64,000 bases of DNA, taken from NCBI GenBank assembly GCA_946480825.1, contig CAMLLG010000001.1, positions 60,801 through 124,800 on the forward strand. The letters run 5' to 3'. Of the stretch, positions 21,944 through 30,515 are shown piece by piece. The stretch comes from an uncultured Lysobacteraceae bacterium. Lineage in GTDB: Bacteria; Pseudomonadota; Gammaproteobacteria; Xanthomonadales; Xanthomonadaceae. The notes beneath the pieces are model-generated. The model was not told the origin of the DNA. It did no database searches and worked only from the letters and a program-made list of their open reading frames with translations. Both the position numbers and the translations under genes were made by a program. Within the stretch, counting starts at the first letter, position 1, and every line of letters starts with the position of its first letter.

Positions 21944-23203
21944 TCAGCAGCGCTGCAGACAGACCGCCGTGTTGATGCCGCCGAAACCCATGCTCATGTT
22001 GAGCGCGCGCTCGACGGTGTGATCGACGGCGCTCGCGCCCACCCAGCGGAAGCCCGCGTCGATCGGGTTCTGCAGATTGCGCGACGGATGCAGCCTGCCG
22101 GCGCGCATCTGCAGCACGATCGCGATCAGTTCGACCATGCCCGCCGCGCTGAGTCCATGGCCGACCAGCGACTTTGTGGCGTTGATCCAGGCGTGGTCCA
22201 GACCGCAGGCGCGCAACGCCGCCAGCTCGGTCTCGTCGCCGACCAGCGACGCGGTGCCGTGCGGGTTGACGTAGTCGATCGCGTCGGCGTTCAGTCCCGC
22301 CATCGCCAATGCGCGCCGGATCACTGTGGTCTCACCTTCCAGCGAGGGATTCGGATTGCGGTTGGCGTCCCAGGCCATCGCCCAGCCCTTGAGCTCGGCA
22401 TACGCGGGCGTGATGCCCGTGGTCCCGGTGCCGGACGTCGCTTGCCCTGCCCTGCGCAGCACGATCGCGCCGCAGGCTTCGCCGAAAATGAAACCGTCGC
22501 GATCGCGGTCGAACGGCCGGCAGGCCAGCTCGGGTTCCCGCGCATAACGATCCGAACCCATGGCGCCGAGCGAACGGAACGCCTGGCATTCGAAGAACGA
22601 CAGATCCATCAGCGCGCCGAGCGCGATGCAGACATCCACCTGCCCCGAACGCACCGCTTCGGCGGCCTGGATCGTCGCCAGCTGTCCGCTGGCGGACGCG
22701 CCGCCGACGGTGATGGCCAACCCGCGGATGCCGAAGGTTTCGCTGCAGATGCCGCAGAGGTCGGTGTCCATGAACGACATCGCATGGGTCGGGCGCAGGA
22801 ACTCGACGCGATCCTGATACTTCAGCTGGTTCTGCACCAGTTCGCGCTGCTGGAAGTTCGAACCGCCGACGATCAGCCCGATCCGTTCCGGATCGACGTC
22901 GTCCAGCCCGGCGTCGTGCCAGGCTTCGTGCAGCGTCGCCAGCGCGACCTGGGCGGACCAGGACGCGTTGCGCAGCTTCGCCGCCGGGATCGATGCGGGC
23001 ATGCGCAGCTCGGCGATTTCCGCGCCGATGAACGGCGCGGCATCGCCGCCGTCGCCGGGTCGCTGGCGACCCGGACGCGACATCGGCGCGAACCGATGCT
23101 CGCCGGCGAGCAGCGCGTCGGTGAACGCGTCGCGGCCCTGACCGATCGACGCGGTGATGCCGATGCCGCCGACGACGATGCCTGCCGGCCCCGAACCGTG
23201 CAT
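21944..23203 (-). CDS. Decarboxylating ketosynthase of the HMGS cassette (Cys to Ser)
   Basis: A 419-aa free-standing KS homologue (PksF type). The active-site Cys is Ser (GGASASGQ, near residue 170) while the two His motifs remain (NPHGTA and KSLVGHG). In beta-branching cassettes this enzyme does not condense; it decarboxylates malonyl-ACP to acetyl-ACP, the donor for HMGS. The ATG at 23203 has AGG eight bases upstream; a GTG at 23209 overlapping the ACP stop is the alternative. It lies directly after the cassette ACP, its substrate carrier. Confidence 0.92.
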   Translation of the reverse strand: MHGSGPAGIVVGGIGITASIGQGRDAFTDALLAGEHRFAPMSRPGRQRPGDGGDAAPFIGAEIAELRMPASIPAAKLRNASWSAQVALATLHEAWHDAGLDDVDPERIGLIVGGSNFQQRELVQNQLKYQDRVEFLRPTHAMSFMDTDLCGICSETFGIRGLAITVGGASASGQLATIQAAEAVRSGQVDVCIALGALMDLSFFECQAFRSLGAMGSDRYAREPELACRPFDRDRDGFIFGEACGAIVLRRAGQATSGTGTTGITPAYAELKGWAMAWDANRNPNPSLEGETTVIRRALAMAGLNADAIDYVNPHGTASLVGDETELAALRACGLDHAWINATKSLVGHGLSAAGMVELIAIVLQMRAGRLHPSRNLQNPIDAGFRWVGASAVDHTVERALNMSMGFGGINTAVCLQRC

Positions 23204-23205
23204 GC

Positions 23206-23445
23206 TCACAGCCTGGCGTGCATCAGGCTGGCCAGCTCGCCCATGTTCTCGGCCTTGGCGAGATCGACCATCGGGATCTTCAGCGACAGCGTTTCGAGCG
23301 TCATCATCAGGATCTCGGAACGGTCGATCGAGTTGGCGCCGAGCGAACGCAGCGAATCCGAGAACTGGAACGGATGGTCGTCGAGCCCGGGCAGGATCTC
23401 GCGGGTGTGGCCGACGATGATGTCGAAGATGTCTTGCGTGTTCAT
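23206..23445 (-). CDS. Donor acyl carrier protein of the HMGS cassette
   Basis: A 79-aa ACP with Ser39 in LGANSID as the phosphopantetheine site. In beta-branch cassettes the free ACP carries malonate, then the acetyl group that HMGS adds to the beta-ketone of the growing chain. The start ATG has AAGGA upstream and lies inside a set of 15-bp repeats (23443-23502). It is 85 bp after ECH2 and directly precedes the decarboxylating KS. Confidence 0.92.
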   Translation of the reverse strand: MNTQDIFDIIVGHTREILPGLDDHPFQFSDSLRSLGANSIDRSEILMMTLETLSLKIPMVDLAKAENMGELASLMHARL

Positions 23446-23502
23446 GATGATCCTTGCTGATGGAAAGCGTGCCGATGGAAAACTTGCGGATGAAAAGCTT
23501 GC
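23443..23502. repeat. 15-bp tandem repeats covering the RBS and start of the cassette ACP
   Basis: Four consecutive 15-bp units begin at 23443, 23458, 23473 and 23488. The middle units share GATGGAAA...TTGC-like text; the first is more divergent and contains the ATG and ribosome binding site of the ACP gene. On the minus strand the units read GCAAG(C/T)TTTTCATC-like. The array fills most of the 85-bp gap after ECH2 and may have arisen by slippage. Confidence 0.6.
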
Positions 23503-23530
23503 TGACGGTGAAGCGGGCGTCCGGGCGGGG

Positions 23531-24283
23531 TCACGCACCGAACAGAGTGGCGATCTTCGATTTGACTTCGGGCTGCGCGAACGTCACCGCATGCATCGCG
23601 ACTTCCTGCGCGACGGTGGCCGGCAGCGCTTCGCGCAGCGACGCGCTGAGGTGATCCTTCAGCGCGACCAGAGACACCCGCGGCTTCTCGGCCAGCGTCT
23701 GCGCCAGTTCCAGCGCGTGCGCCAAGACCCGGTCGCGCGGAACGACCGGGAACGGAATGCCGCGCTGCTGCAGTTCCTCCCCGCGGTAGTTGTTCGCGGA
23801 CAGCATCATCTCCGTCGCCAGCGCGATGCCGAGCTTCTGCGGCAGGATGAAGGTGGCGCCCATGCCGGGCGTGAAGCCGTAGCGCATGAAATTCGTGGTG
23901 TAGATGTTCTCGCGGCCCATCACGACCAGGTCGGCGAACATGCCGAGCACGAAACCGCCGCCGATGCCGTGACCCTGCATCGCCGAGATCACCGGCACCG
24001 GGCAGTGCAGCGGCAGGCTGTAGAGGGCGCGATCGGTGAACGCGCCGCGCCCGTCGGAGAGATTCAGCAGCTGCTCCTGGGTGCCGCCGCTGGCGAAGTA
24101 GTTGTCGTAACCGGTCAGGATGACGACCTTGCAGTCGGGTTGACGCTCCACTTCCGCGAACGCGTCCATCAGGCCCTGGGTGATCGCTTCGGAGAACGTG
24201 TTCTTGCCGACGCGGTCCTGCATCCTGATCTGCAGGACGTGCGGGGCGACGAACTGCAGATCGACGGCCTTTTCGGTGCTCAC
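23531..24283 (-). CDS. ECH2-type enoyl-CoA hydratase homologue (decarboxylase)
   Basis: A 250-aa crotonase-fold protein (PksI / CurF-ECH2 type). In beta-branching it decarboxylates the glutaconyl-ACP formed by ECH1 to leave a one-carbon branch. Visible are the oxyanion-hole segments NYFASGGTQ and MQGHGIGGGF, NFMRYGFTPGMG and a C-terminal VSLVALKDHLSA helix. The GTG start at 24283 has GGGAGG seven bases upstream and overlaps the ECH1 stop. The discrete enzyme is distinct from the ECH domains inside PKS proteins A and B and may serve the third beta-branch module, in protein C, which has none. Confidence 0.92.
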   Translation of the reverse strand: MSTEKAVDLQFVAPHVLQIRMQDRVGKNTFSEAITQGLMDAFAEVERQPDCKVVILTGYDNYFASGGTQEQLLNLSDGRGAFTDRALYSLPLHCPVPVISAMQGHGIGGGFVLGMFADLVVMGRENIYTTNFMRYGFTPGMGATFILPQKLGIALATEMMLSANNYRGEELQQRGIPFPVVPRDRVLAHALELAQTLAEKPRVSLVALKDHLSASLREALPATVAQEVAMHAVTFAQPEVKSKIATLFGA

Positions 24284-25059
24284 GCCGCGCCCTCCCACGG
24301 GAACTGGCCGGTCTTCACGTAGCGCGAAATCCGCTGCAGATTCTCGACATCGGAGAACACTTCGAGGTTGGCGGCCAGCGCCCTGGATTCCGCGGCGCGG
24401 AGCGAGGGTTCGATCGCGTTCGCGTAGCGCTTGTAGCGGGCGATGCTGGTCTTGTTCAACCGGCGCAGGCGCAGCAGATTCTTGCGCAGCAGGTTGTCGC
24501 TGTTGTCCTCGTAGGCGTCGACGAGCCCCCAGGCCTGCGCGGTCTGCACCGTCACCGGCTGGGTCGACAGGGTCATGTAGTTGGCCCTGGCGTAGCCGAT
24601 GCGGCGGACCAGGAACGGCAGGACGCAGGCCGGCATCAACCCGAACAGCAGCTCCGACAGACTGAACACCGCCGCCGAATCCGCGAGCACGATGTCGCAG
24701 GCCGCGACGAAGCCGATGCCGCCGGCATTGGCCTTGCCGCGGACATGCGCGATCGACACGAACGGCCCGCCGGCGAGGCGACACCACAGGTCGTACATCG
24801 GCTGCGGGTTCTGTTCGGGCACGCCGTCGCCGTCGAAGCTCTTCTGCAGCTCGGCGAAATCGGCGCCGAAGCAGAAGACCTCGGGCAGCCCTTCGACCAC
24901 GACGATCTTGGCGCGCGCGTCGCAGACGTCCATCGCCGCGGTGAACTCCGCGATCAACCGGTCGTTGATCGCGTTGTTGGCCTCGGGCCGGTGGATCTGC
25001 AGATAGGCGATATCGTCGTCGAAGCGGACGCGCAGCGTGGTGAAAGCGCTGGCATCCAT
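24280..25059 (-). CDS. ECH1-type enoyl-CoA hydratase homologue (dehydratase)
   Basis: A 259-aa crotonase-fold protein (PksH type). It dehydrates the HMG-ACP intermediate made by HMGS to a glutaconyl-ACP. It has VEGLPEVFCFGADFAEL at the first oxyanion loop, KANAGGIGFVAACDI at the second, and LLFGLMPACVLPFL. Its start overlaps the HMGS stop by one base (TGATG) and its end overlaps the ECH2 start, so HMGS, ECH1 and ECH2 are translationally coupled. Confidence 0.92.
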   Translation of the reverse strand: MDASAFTTLRVRFDDDIAYLQIHRPEANNAINDRLIAEFTAAMDVCDARAKIVVVEGLPEVFCFGADFAELQKSFDGDGVPEQNPQPMYDLWCRLAGGPFVSIAHVRGKANAGGIGFVAACDIVLADSAAVFSLSELLFGLMPACVLPFLVRRIGYARANYMTLSTQPVTVQTAQAWGLVDAYEDNSDNLLRKNLLRLRRLNKTSIARYKRYANAIEPSLRAAESRALAANLEVFSDVENLQRISRYVKTGQFPWEGAA

Positions 25060-26318
25060 CAGCCGACCCACTCGTATTCGCGGTGGAATTCCTTGATTTC
25101 CTTCAGGAACAGCACCGGCTTGCCCATCGCGGTGCGGGCGCGGGCGATGAAATCGCCGTCGAGCACGACGTTGCGGGTGCCGAACTTGACCGCATTGCTG
25201 CCGACCAGCAGGCGGTCGTACTCCTCCATCGTCAGTTCGATGCGGCGGTCGAGATGTTCCTTGACGCCCATCTTGCGCAGGCGCTGCTGGCCTTCCTTGC
25301 GGATCACGCCGCTGAAGAACTCGGAGCAGCAGCCGGAGCCGTAGGAGAAGGCGCCGATGCGCTTGGGCGTCTCGAAATCGCCGTGTTCGACCGTGCTGAG
25401 GATCGCCAGCGACATGGTCGCGCCCATGATGTTGGCGATGCGCTGGCAGTAGGCCAGACCGGGCGTGACGCGGCGCTGGAAGTCGTCTTCGATCTCCTGC
25501 GGCTTGGCGCGGACCAGTTTGCGCATCATGTTGCGGTGCGCGCCCTTGACCATGCCGCCGAACGGGCAGTGATAGGCGATGTAGGAGAAAGTATTGGCGA
25601 AATCGGCGTCCGGCACGCGCTTGCGATATTCGAGGAACGCGTTCTCGCAGCAGTCGAGGTACGACAGCAGCGAAAGATCCGAATCGCCGGCGTCGCCGTC
25701 GATGGTCGGGCGGCAGGTGTCCATGACCTCGTAGCCGTAATAGCCGTTGGCGCCGACATCCACCTGGAAGATGTGCGGCTGATCGCTGATCAGCATCGCG
25801 ACCGCGCCGGAACCGTTGCTGGGCTCGGCGAACGACCAGTCGGCGGTGAGCGCGTCGCCGCCCTCCTCGACCATGAAGCGCGAGATGTCGGTGGCCAGCA
25901 CCAGCGCCTTCGCGCCCGGCGAAGCCTGCGACAGGATGAAGTTCACCGCCATCTGGATGCCGGCGGCGCCGGAATAGCAGGCGTTCTTGATCTCGAACAG
26001 GCGGCAGTTGCGGTTCAGACCCAGCAGCGAATGGCAGTAGGTGCTCATCGACTTGCCGAAATCGAAGGCCGACTCGGTGCAGGTGATCACCATTTCGATG
26101 CGATCGCGCTCTTCGGGGCTGAGCGCGTCGATGATGGGCTTCGCGGCGTTGACCGCATAGGTGATCGGGTCTTCGTACGGCAGCGCGACCGTCTTTTCCT
26201 TCATCAGCAGATTCTCGAACCGGGTGGTGTCGAGTTTGCGGTGCTCGGACAGCTTCCGGACGTCCAGAAATGCCGTGCCGGCGAAAACGTTCATTGCTTC
26301 GATGCCAACTGCTTTCAT
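25059..26318 (-). CDS. HMG-CoA-synthase-like beta-branching enzyme (HMGS)
   Basis: A 419-aa homologue of PksG/CurD. It adds the acetyl group of the donor ACP to the beta-ketothioester on a PKS ACP, starting beta-branching. The catalytic triad is visible as Glu82 (CTESAFD), Cys114 (KNACYSG) and His250 (AYHCPFGG), the same numbers I recall for CurD. GGAG precedes the start by about ten bases. It follows PKS gene D by 78 bp and leads the accessory genes; its targets should be the tandem Trp-flagged ACPs of proteins A, B and C. Confidence 0.95.
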   Translation of the reverse strand: MKAVGIEAMNVFAGTAFLDVRKLSEHRKLDTTRFENLLMKEKTVALPYEDPITYAVNAAKPIIDALSPEERDRIEMVITCTESAFDFGKSMSTYCHSLLGLNRNCRLFEIKNACYSGAAGIQMAVNFILSQASPGAKALVLATDISRFMVEEGGDALTADWSFAEPSNGSGAVAMLISDQPHIFQVDVGANGYYGYEVMDTCRPTIDGDAGDSDLSLLSYLDCCENAFLEYRKRVPDADFANTFSYIAYHCPFGGMVKGAHRNMMRKLVRAKPQEIEDDFQRRVTPGLAYCQRIANIMGATMSLAILSTVEHGDFETPKRIGAFSYGSGCCSEFFSGVIRKEGQQRLRKMGVKEHLDRRIELTMEEYDRLLVGSNAVKFGTRNVVLDGDFIARARTAMGKPVLFLKEIKEFHREYEWVG

Positions 26319-26396
26319 CCTGTTTCTCCAAACCGAAAAATGTTGATTCCTGTCGTGCCCGCGGCTCGTGTCCGCGATTTCGCGCGCCCGAGACGA

Positions 26397-29300
26397 TCAG
26401 GCGCGCCCGCCGTCGTGGAGCAATGCCCGCCAATCCAGCTTCGCGCCCTTCACCCAGAGTTCGGCGATCTTCTCGATCTCGCCGGTCTCGACCAGCCGGC
26501 GGATGAATTCCTGCCCGGCCTGGGTGTCGCCGATGTCGAGCTTGTCTCCGGCGCCGCTGCGGGTCGAGCCGCGGAACGCCTTGCGGTGGTAGAAGTCGTC
26601 CTTCTCCCGCAGGAAACCCTGCAGCAGTTCCTCGAACTCGTCGATCGAGCGCGCGACGAAGGCGACCCGCTCCTGCATCTCGGTCCTGCCGGTCTGCAGG
26701 GTGTAGGCGATCCGGCGCAGGGTGTCGGCGCTGCGATCGGTCCTGGCGAGGAAGGCCGGATACGCCTGCAGCGTGGCGTGCAGCGCGTCCGCGTTGCGCG
26801 CGGAGAACACCAGCAGCTGCGGCGCGTCGCCGTCGTCGGCATCGTGCGCAGACGCGCGATCGACGTACTCCTCGATGACCACGTGCGCGTTCACGCCGCC
26901 GAAGCCGAAGCTGCTGACCCCGCCGATGCGCGTCTGCCCGGCCGGCACTTCCCAGTCGACGGCCTGCTGCGCGACCCGGTACGGCGTGCGGCGCAGGTCG
27001 ATCAGCGGGCTGATCGTGTCGCAGTGCAGGCTTTTCGCGATCTTGCCGTGGCGGATCTGCAGGATGACCTTGATCATGCCGACGACGCCCGCGCCGTATT
27101 CGAGATGGCCGATGTTGGATTTGATGCTGCCCAGCCAGCAGGGCGAAGTGTCCTGTTTCTCCGCTGCGGCGTCGGCGTCCAGCAATTCCTTCGCGACCGT
27201 CTTCAGGCCGCTGATCTCGACCGGATCGCCGAGTTCGGTGCCGGTGCCGTGGCATTCGATGTAGCCGACGCGCTGGAAATCGACGCCGGCGTCCTGGATC
27301 GCGCGTTTGATCACCGCCGCCTGCGCGTTCGGATTGGGCGCGGTGAGCGAGGTCGTGCGCCCGCCGTGATTCTCGGCGGCGCCCTTGATCACGGCGTAGA
27401 TGTCGTCGCCGTCGCGCTGGGCCGCGCGCAGCGGCTTGAGCATCAGCATGGCCACGCCTTCGCCGCGCACGTAGCCGTTGGCCTTGTCGGAGAAGGTCTT
27501 GCAGCGGCCGTCCTCGCAGAGCATGCCGGACTTGGCGAAGCTGACGTACACGTCCGGCGCGATCAGCGCGTTGACGCCGCCGATGATCGCCACCTCGCAG
27601 TGCCCCGCGCGGATCGCTTCGATGGCGCGATGCACCGCGACCAGCGAACTGCTGCATGCGGTGTCGATCGGATTGCTGGGGCCGTGCCAGTCCATGTAGT
27701 AGCTGATACGGTTCGGTCCGACCGAGGACACGCTGCCGGTCACCGAATAGGCTTCGGTCGGCAGATGACTGGTCAGGCTGACGTAGCTGGTCGGGCCGCA
27801 GCCGACGTAGAGGCCGGTGTTGGTGCCCTTCAGATCGTCGCCGCCGTAGCCGGCGTCCTCGAGGCATTCCCATACCGACTGCATCATCAGCCGCTGTTCG
27901 GGGCTCATGTACATCGCTTCCGCCGGCGAAATGCCGAAGAACAGCGGATCGAATTCCTTCATCCCGTCGATGAACGAGCCCCAGCGGCTGACGCCCGGAT
28001 AATCGCGCCAGTCCCAGCGATCCGACGGGATCTCGCTGACCATGTCGCGCTCGCCTTCGAGCATCTGCCAGAACTCGTCCGGGTTGTTCGCGCCGGCGAT
28101 CCGGCAGCTCATGCCGACCACGGCGACGTCGATGTCGCGATAGCTGGAGCGGTTGCGATAGGCCTCGCGGAACCGGCGCGCGAACTGCGACACCGAAGCG
28201 TCGCCGGCGGCAGCCGCCGCGCGCGCGGCCGGTTTGGGCGCGGCCGTGGTCGTGGCCGGGGAACTCGCAGCCTTGACGCCGCTCACCGCGAGCTTCTTCG
28301 TCATTTCCGCGGCGTGGTTGTCGGCGAGGAACCGGCTGAAGCGCAGCAGGTTCGAGGCCTCGAACATCGCCGTCGGCATGAGGTTCAGGTCGTAGACGTT
28401 GTTCAGATGCGAGACGAAGCTCGAGATCAGAATCGAGTCGAAGCCGAAATTGATCCAGTCCTCGCTGTCGTTGATCTGGTTCGGCTTCATCTTCAGGTGC
28501 TGGGCGGCCTGCAGGCGCATTTCCTGCAGGATCTCGCGCTGCAGCTTGTCGAGCTCGGCCGAAGACTGTTGCGCCTGCTGCGCCTGCTGCGCCTGCGGCG
28601 CGGCGACCGCGACCGGTTTCGGCGGCGCGAACAGCGCGGCATGCGCATTCTTCTGTCCGAACAGCGGCAGCAGGTTCGCGTGCGGCGACGCGATGGCCAG
28701 GCGCATCGCCTTCAGGCCTTCGGCGCTGGGCAGCGGTTTGATCGCGTAGGTGCGGGCGAGCGTCTCGCGGCTGGCGTCGTCGAGCTGCATGGCGCCGTCT
28801 TCCCACAGCGGCCAGTTGATCGAGACCGAAATGCCGCGCGCCTGCTGCGTGCGCACCCGCGCCGCGCGCGCTTCGGTGAACGCGTCCATGTAGCCGTTGC
28901 CGGCCGCGTAGTCGAACTGGCCGGCGTTGCCGAGCGCGCCGGCGACCGAGGAGAACGCGACGAACACATCGAGCGGACAGCCGGCGGTGGCGCGATCGAG
29001 GTTCTCGATGCCCTGCACCTTCGGCGCCAGCACCCGGTCGATCGATTCCGGGGTCTTCTGGACCAGCAGCGCATCGTCGATCAGGCCCGCCGCGTGGACC
29101 ACGACATCGATGCCGGGGAATTCGGCGACGATCTTCTCGATCTCGTCGAGTCTGGCGATGTCGCAGCGGCGCAGGATCACGGTCGCACCGGCGGCCTGCA
29201 GCGCCTCGATGCGCGCGGTTTCGCCGGCGTCCGGCGTGCGCCGGCCGATCAGGATCAGGGTGCTGCCCTTGCTGTGCGCGGCGATGTCTCCGGCGACCAG

Positions 29301-30515
29301 CAGCCCCAGCGCGCCCAGACCGCCGGTGATCAGTGCGGTGCAGCCGTCGCGCCAGGCGAATTCGGCGCCGATGTCGGCGTCGGCGTCCTGATACTCCGGC
29401 ATCACGTAGTCGTCGCCGGATTTGAGGCGGATCTCGATGTGCGAATGCTCGATCGACACTGTCTTCAGCGCCGGCCACAGGCCGCGGCCGAGGCGATCGT
29501 TCGCGCGCGTGCGCAGTTCGAGCACCGAACGGGTGTCCTTGTCCCGGGCCAAGGCCTGCGCCGCCGCCAGCAACGACTTGGTCGTCGCGACGTAGTCGTC
29601 GCTCGCGTCGACCACGCGCACCGTGCGCGCATCCGACGTCGCGGGCGCGACGGTTTTCCAGACCGGCCGATGGAAGCCGAGGCGGTCCTGCTTCGCGTTC
29701 AGATCGATTTCGCGGGTCTGGAAGCCCTCGATGATCACCAGCACCCGGCCGTGCTCGTCGGTGGCGGTGTAATGGAAACCGTCGGCGCGCTTGCGCGCAT
29801 GCACGAACATCGTGTCGACGAGCGCATCGACGACCAACGTGCTGGTCACCGCGAACGGCACCACGTTCGCTTCCGGGTTGTCGACCAGGGCCAGGCCGCT
29901 CTGGATGATGCTGTCGAGCGCACCGGCATCCATCGCCATGCCGCGCGCGGACGAACCCGGCAGGCGGATCTTCATGAAGCCGTCGTTGCGGTCTTCCGAC
30001 ATGAAAATCTCGTCGACGCCGCGATGCGACGGCCCCAGCTCGACGCCGCGGTTGCGGTAGGTCTGGTAGAACGCGGCCTTCGACGGGCCGGGTCGACTGC
30101 ACATCGCGCGCAGCGCGTCCAGGTCCACGGTCCGTTCGTAGCCCCTGGCGGCCAGGTAGTCGGCGGTCTTCTGCACCGAGACCCGGCTCTGGAAATGCAC
30201 GCCCTGCTCGGTGCCGACTTCGACGCCGAACTGGCCGGTGCCGCCGGGATACACGCGCACCGTGACCGTGCGCTTGTCCTTCACCGTCAGGGCGTTCACG
30301 AACACGCTGTCGCTGAGCACCAGCATGGCGTCGTCGCCCGGAGGCGCCGACGCCGCGACCGCGGCGCGGGCGATCTCGAGGTAGGCCATGCCCGGCAGGA
30401 TCTTCTGGCCCTGGATGATGTGATCGGCGAGGAACGGTTCGCTGCCGTCGAAGACGGAGCGGAATTCGCCGATCGGGTAATCGCTGTTCGTGTCCATCGA
30501 TGCGGAAGTCTTCAT
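26397..30515 (-). CDS. PKS protein D: DH-KR-ACP / KS
   Basis: A 1372-aa PKS. The DH (about 15-275) has intact HIIQGQKILP and DSIIQ. The KR (Rossmann GGLGALG near 393) has FSSVAGALGNAGQFDY and Asp in LIDD. The ACP (652-729) has GFDSI. The KS (794-1218) has TACSSS, ECHGTGT and NIGHLE. After it only a short post-KS linker remains. Its DH follows directly on the KS-DH that ends protein C, so one module has two complete-looking DHs split over two proteins. Its KS pairs with the ACP at the start of protein E, 8.4 kb further on. The ATG at 30515 overlaps the stop of gene C (ATGA). Confidence 0.95.
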   Translation of the reverse strand: MKTSASMDTNSDYPIGEFRSVFDGSEPFLADHIIQGQKILPGMAYLEIARAAVAASAPPGDDAMLVLSDSVFVNALTVKDKRTVTVRVYPGGTGQFGVEVGTEQGVHFQSRVSVQKTADYLAARGYERTVDLDALRAMCSRPGPSKAAFYQTYRNRGVELGPSHRGVDEIFMSEDRNDGFMKIRLPGSSARGMAMDAGALDSIIQSGLALVDNPEANVVPFAVTSTLVVDALVDTMFVHARKRADGFHYTATDEHGRVLVIIEGFQTREIDLNAKQDRLGFHRPVWKTVAPATSDARTVRVVDASDDYVATTKSLLAAAQALARDKDTRSVLELRTRANDRLGRGLWPALKTVSIEHSHIEIRLKSGDDYVMPEYQDADADIGAEFAWRDGCTALITGGLGALGLLVAGDIAAHSKGSTLILIGRRTPDAGETARIEALQAAGATVILRRCDIARLDEIEKIVAEFPGIDVVVHAAGLIDDALLVQKTPESIDRVLAPKVQGIENLDRATAGCPLDVFVAFSSVAGALGNAGQFDYAAGNGYMDAFTEARAARVRTQQARGISVSINWPLWEDGAMQLDDASRETLARTYAIKPLPSAEGLKAMRLAIASPHANLLPLFGQKNAHAALFAPPKPVAVAAPQAQQAQQAQQSSAELDKLQREILQEMRLQAAQHLKMKPNQINDSEDWINFGFDSILISSFVSHLNNVYDLNLMPTAMFEASNLLRFSRFLADNHAAEMTKKLAVSGVKAASSPATTTAAPKPAARAAAAAGDASVSQFARRFREAYRNRSSYRDIDVAVVGMSCRIAGANNPDEFWQMLEGERDMVSEIPSDRWDWRDYPGVSRWGSFIDGMKEFDPLFFGISPAEAMYMSPEQRLMMQSVWECLEDAGYGGDDLKGTNTGLYVGCGPTSYVSLTSHLPTEAYSVTGSVSSVGPNRISYYMDWHGPSNPIDTACSSSLVAVHRAIEAIRAGHCEVAIIGGVNALIAPDVYVSFAKSGMLCEDGRCKTFSDKANGYVRGEGVAMLMLKPLRAAQRDGDDIYAVIKGAAENHGGRTTSLTAPNPNAQAAVIKRAIQDAGVDFQRVGYIECHGTGTELGDPVEISGLKTVAKELLDADAAAEKQDTSPCWLGSIKSNIGHLEYGAGVVGMIKVILQIRHGKIAKSLHCDTISPLIDLRRTPYRVAQQAVDWEVPAGQTRIGGVSSFGFGGVNAHVVIEEYVDRASAHDADDGDAPQLLVFSARNADALHATLQAYPAFLARTDRSADTLRRIAYTLQTGRTEMQERVAFVARSIDEFEELLQGFLREKDDFYHRKAFRGSTRSGAGDKLDIGDTQAGQEFIRRLVETGEIEKIAELWVKGAKLDWRALLHDGGRA

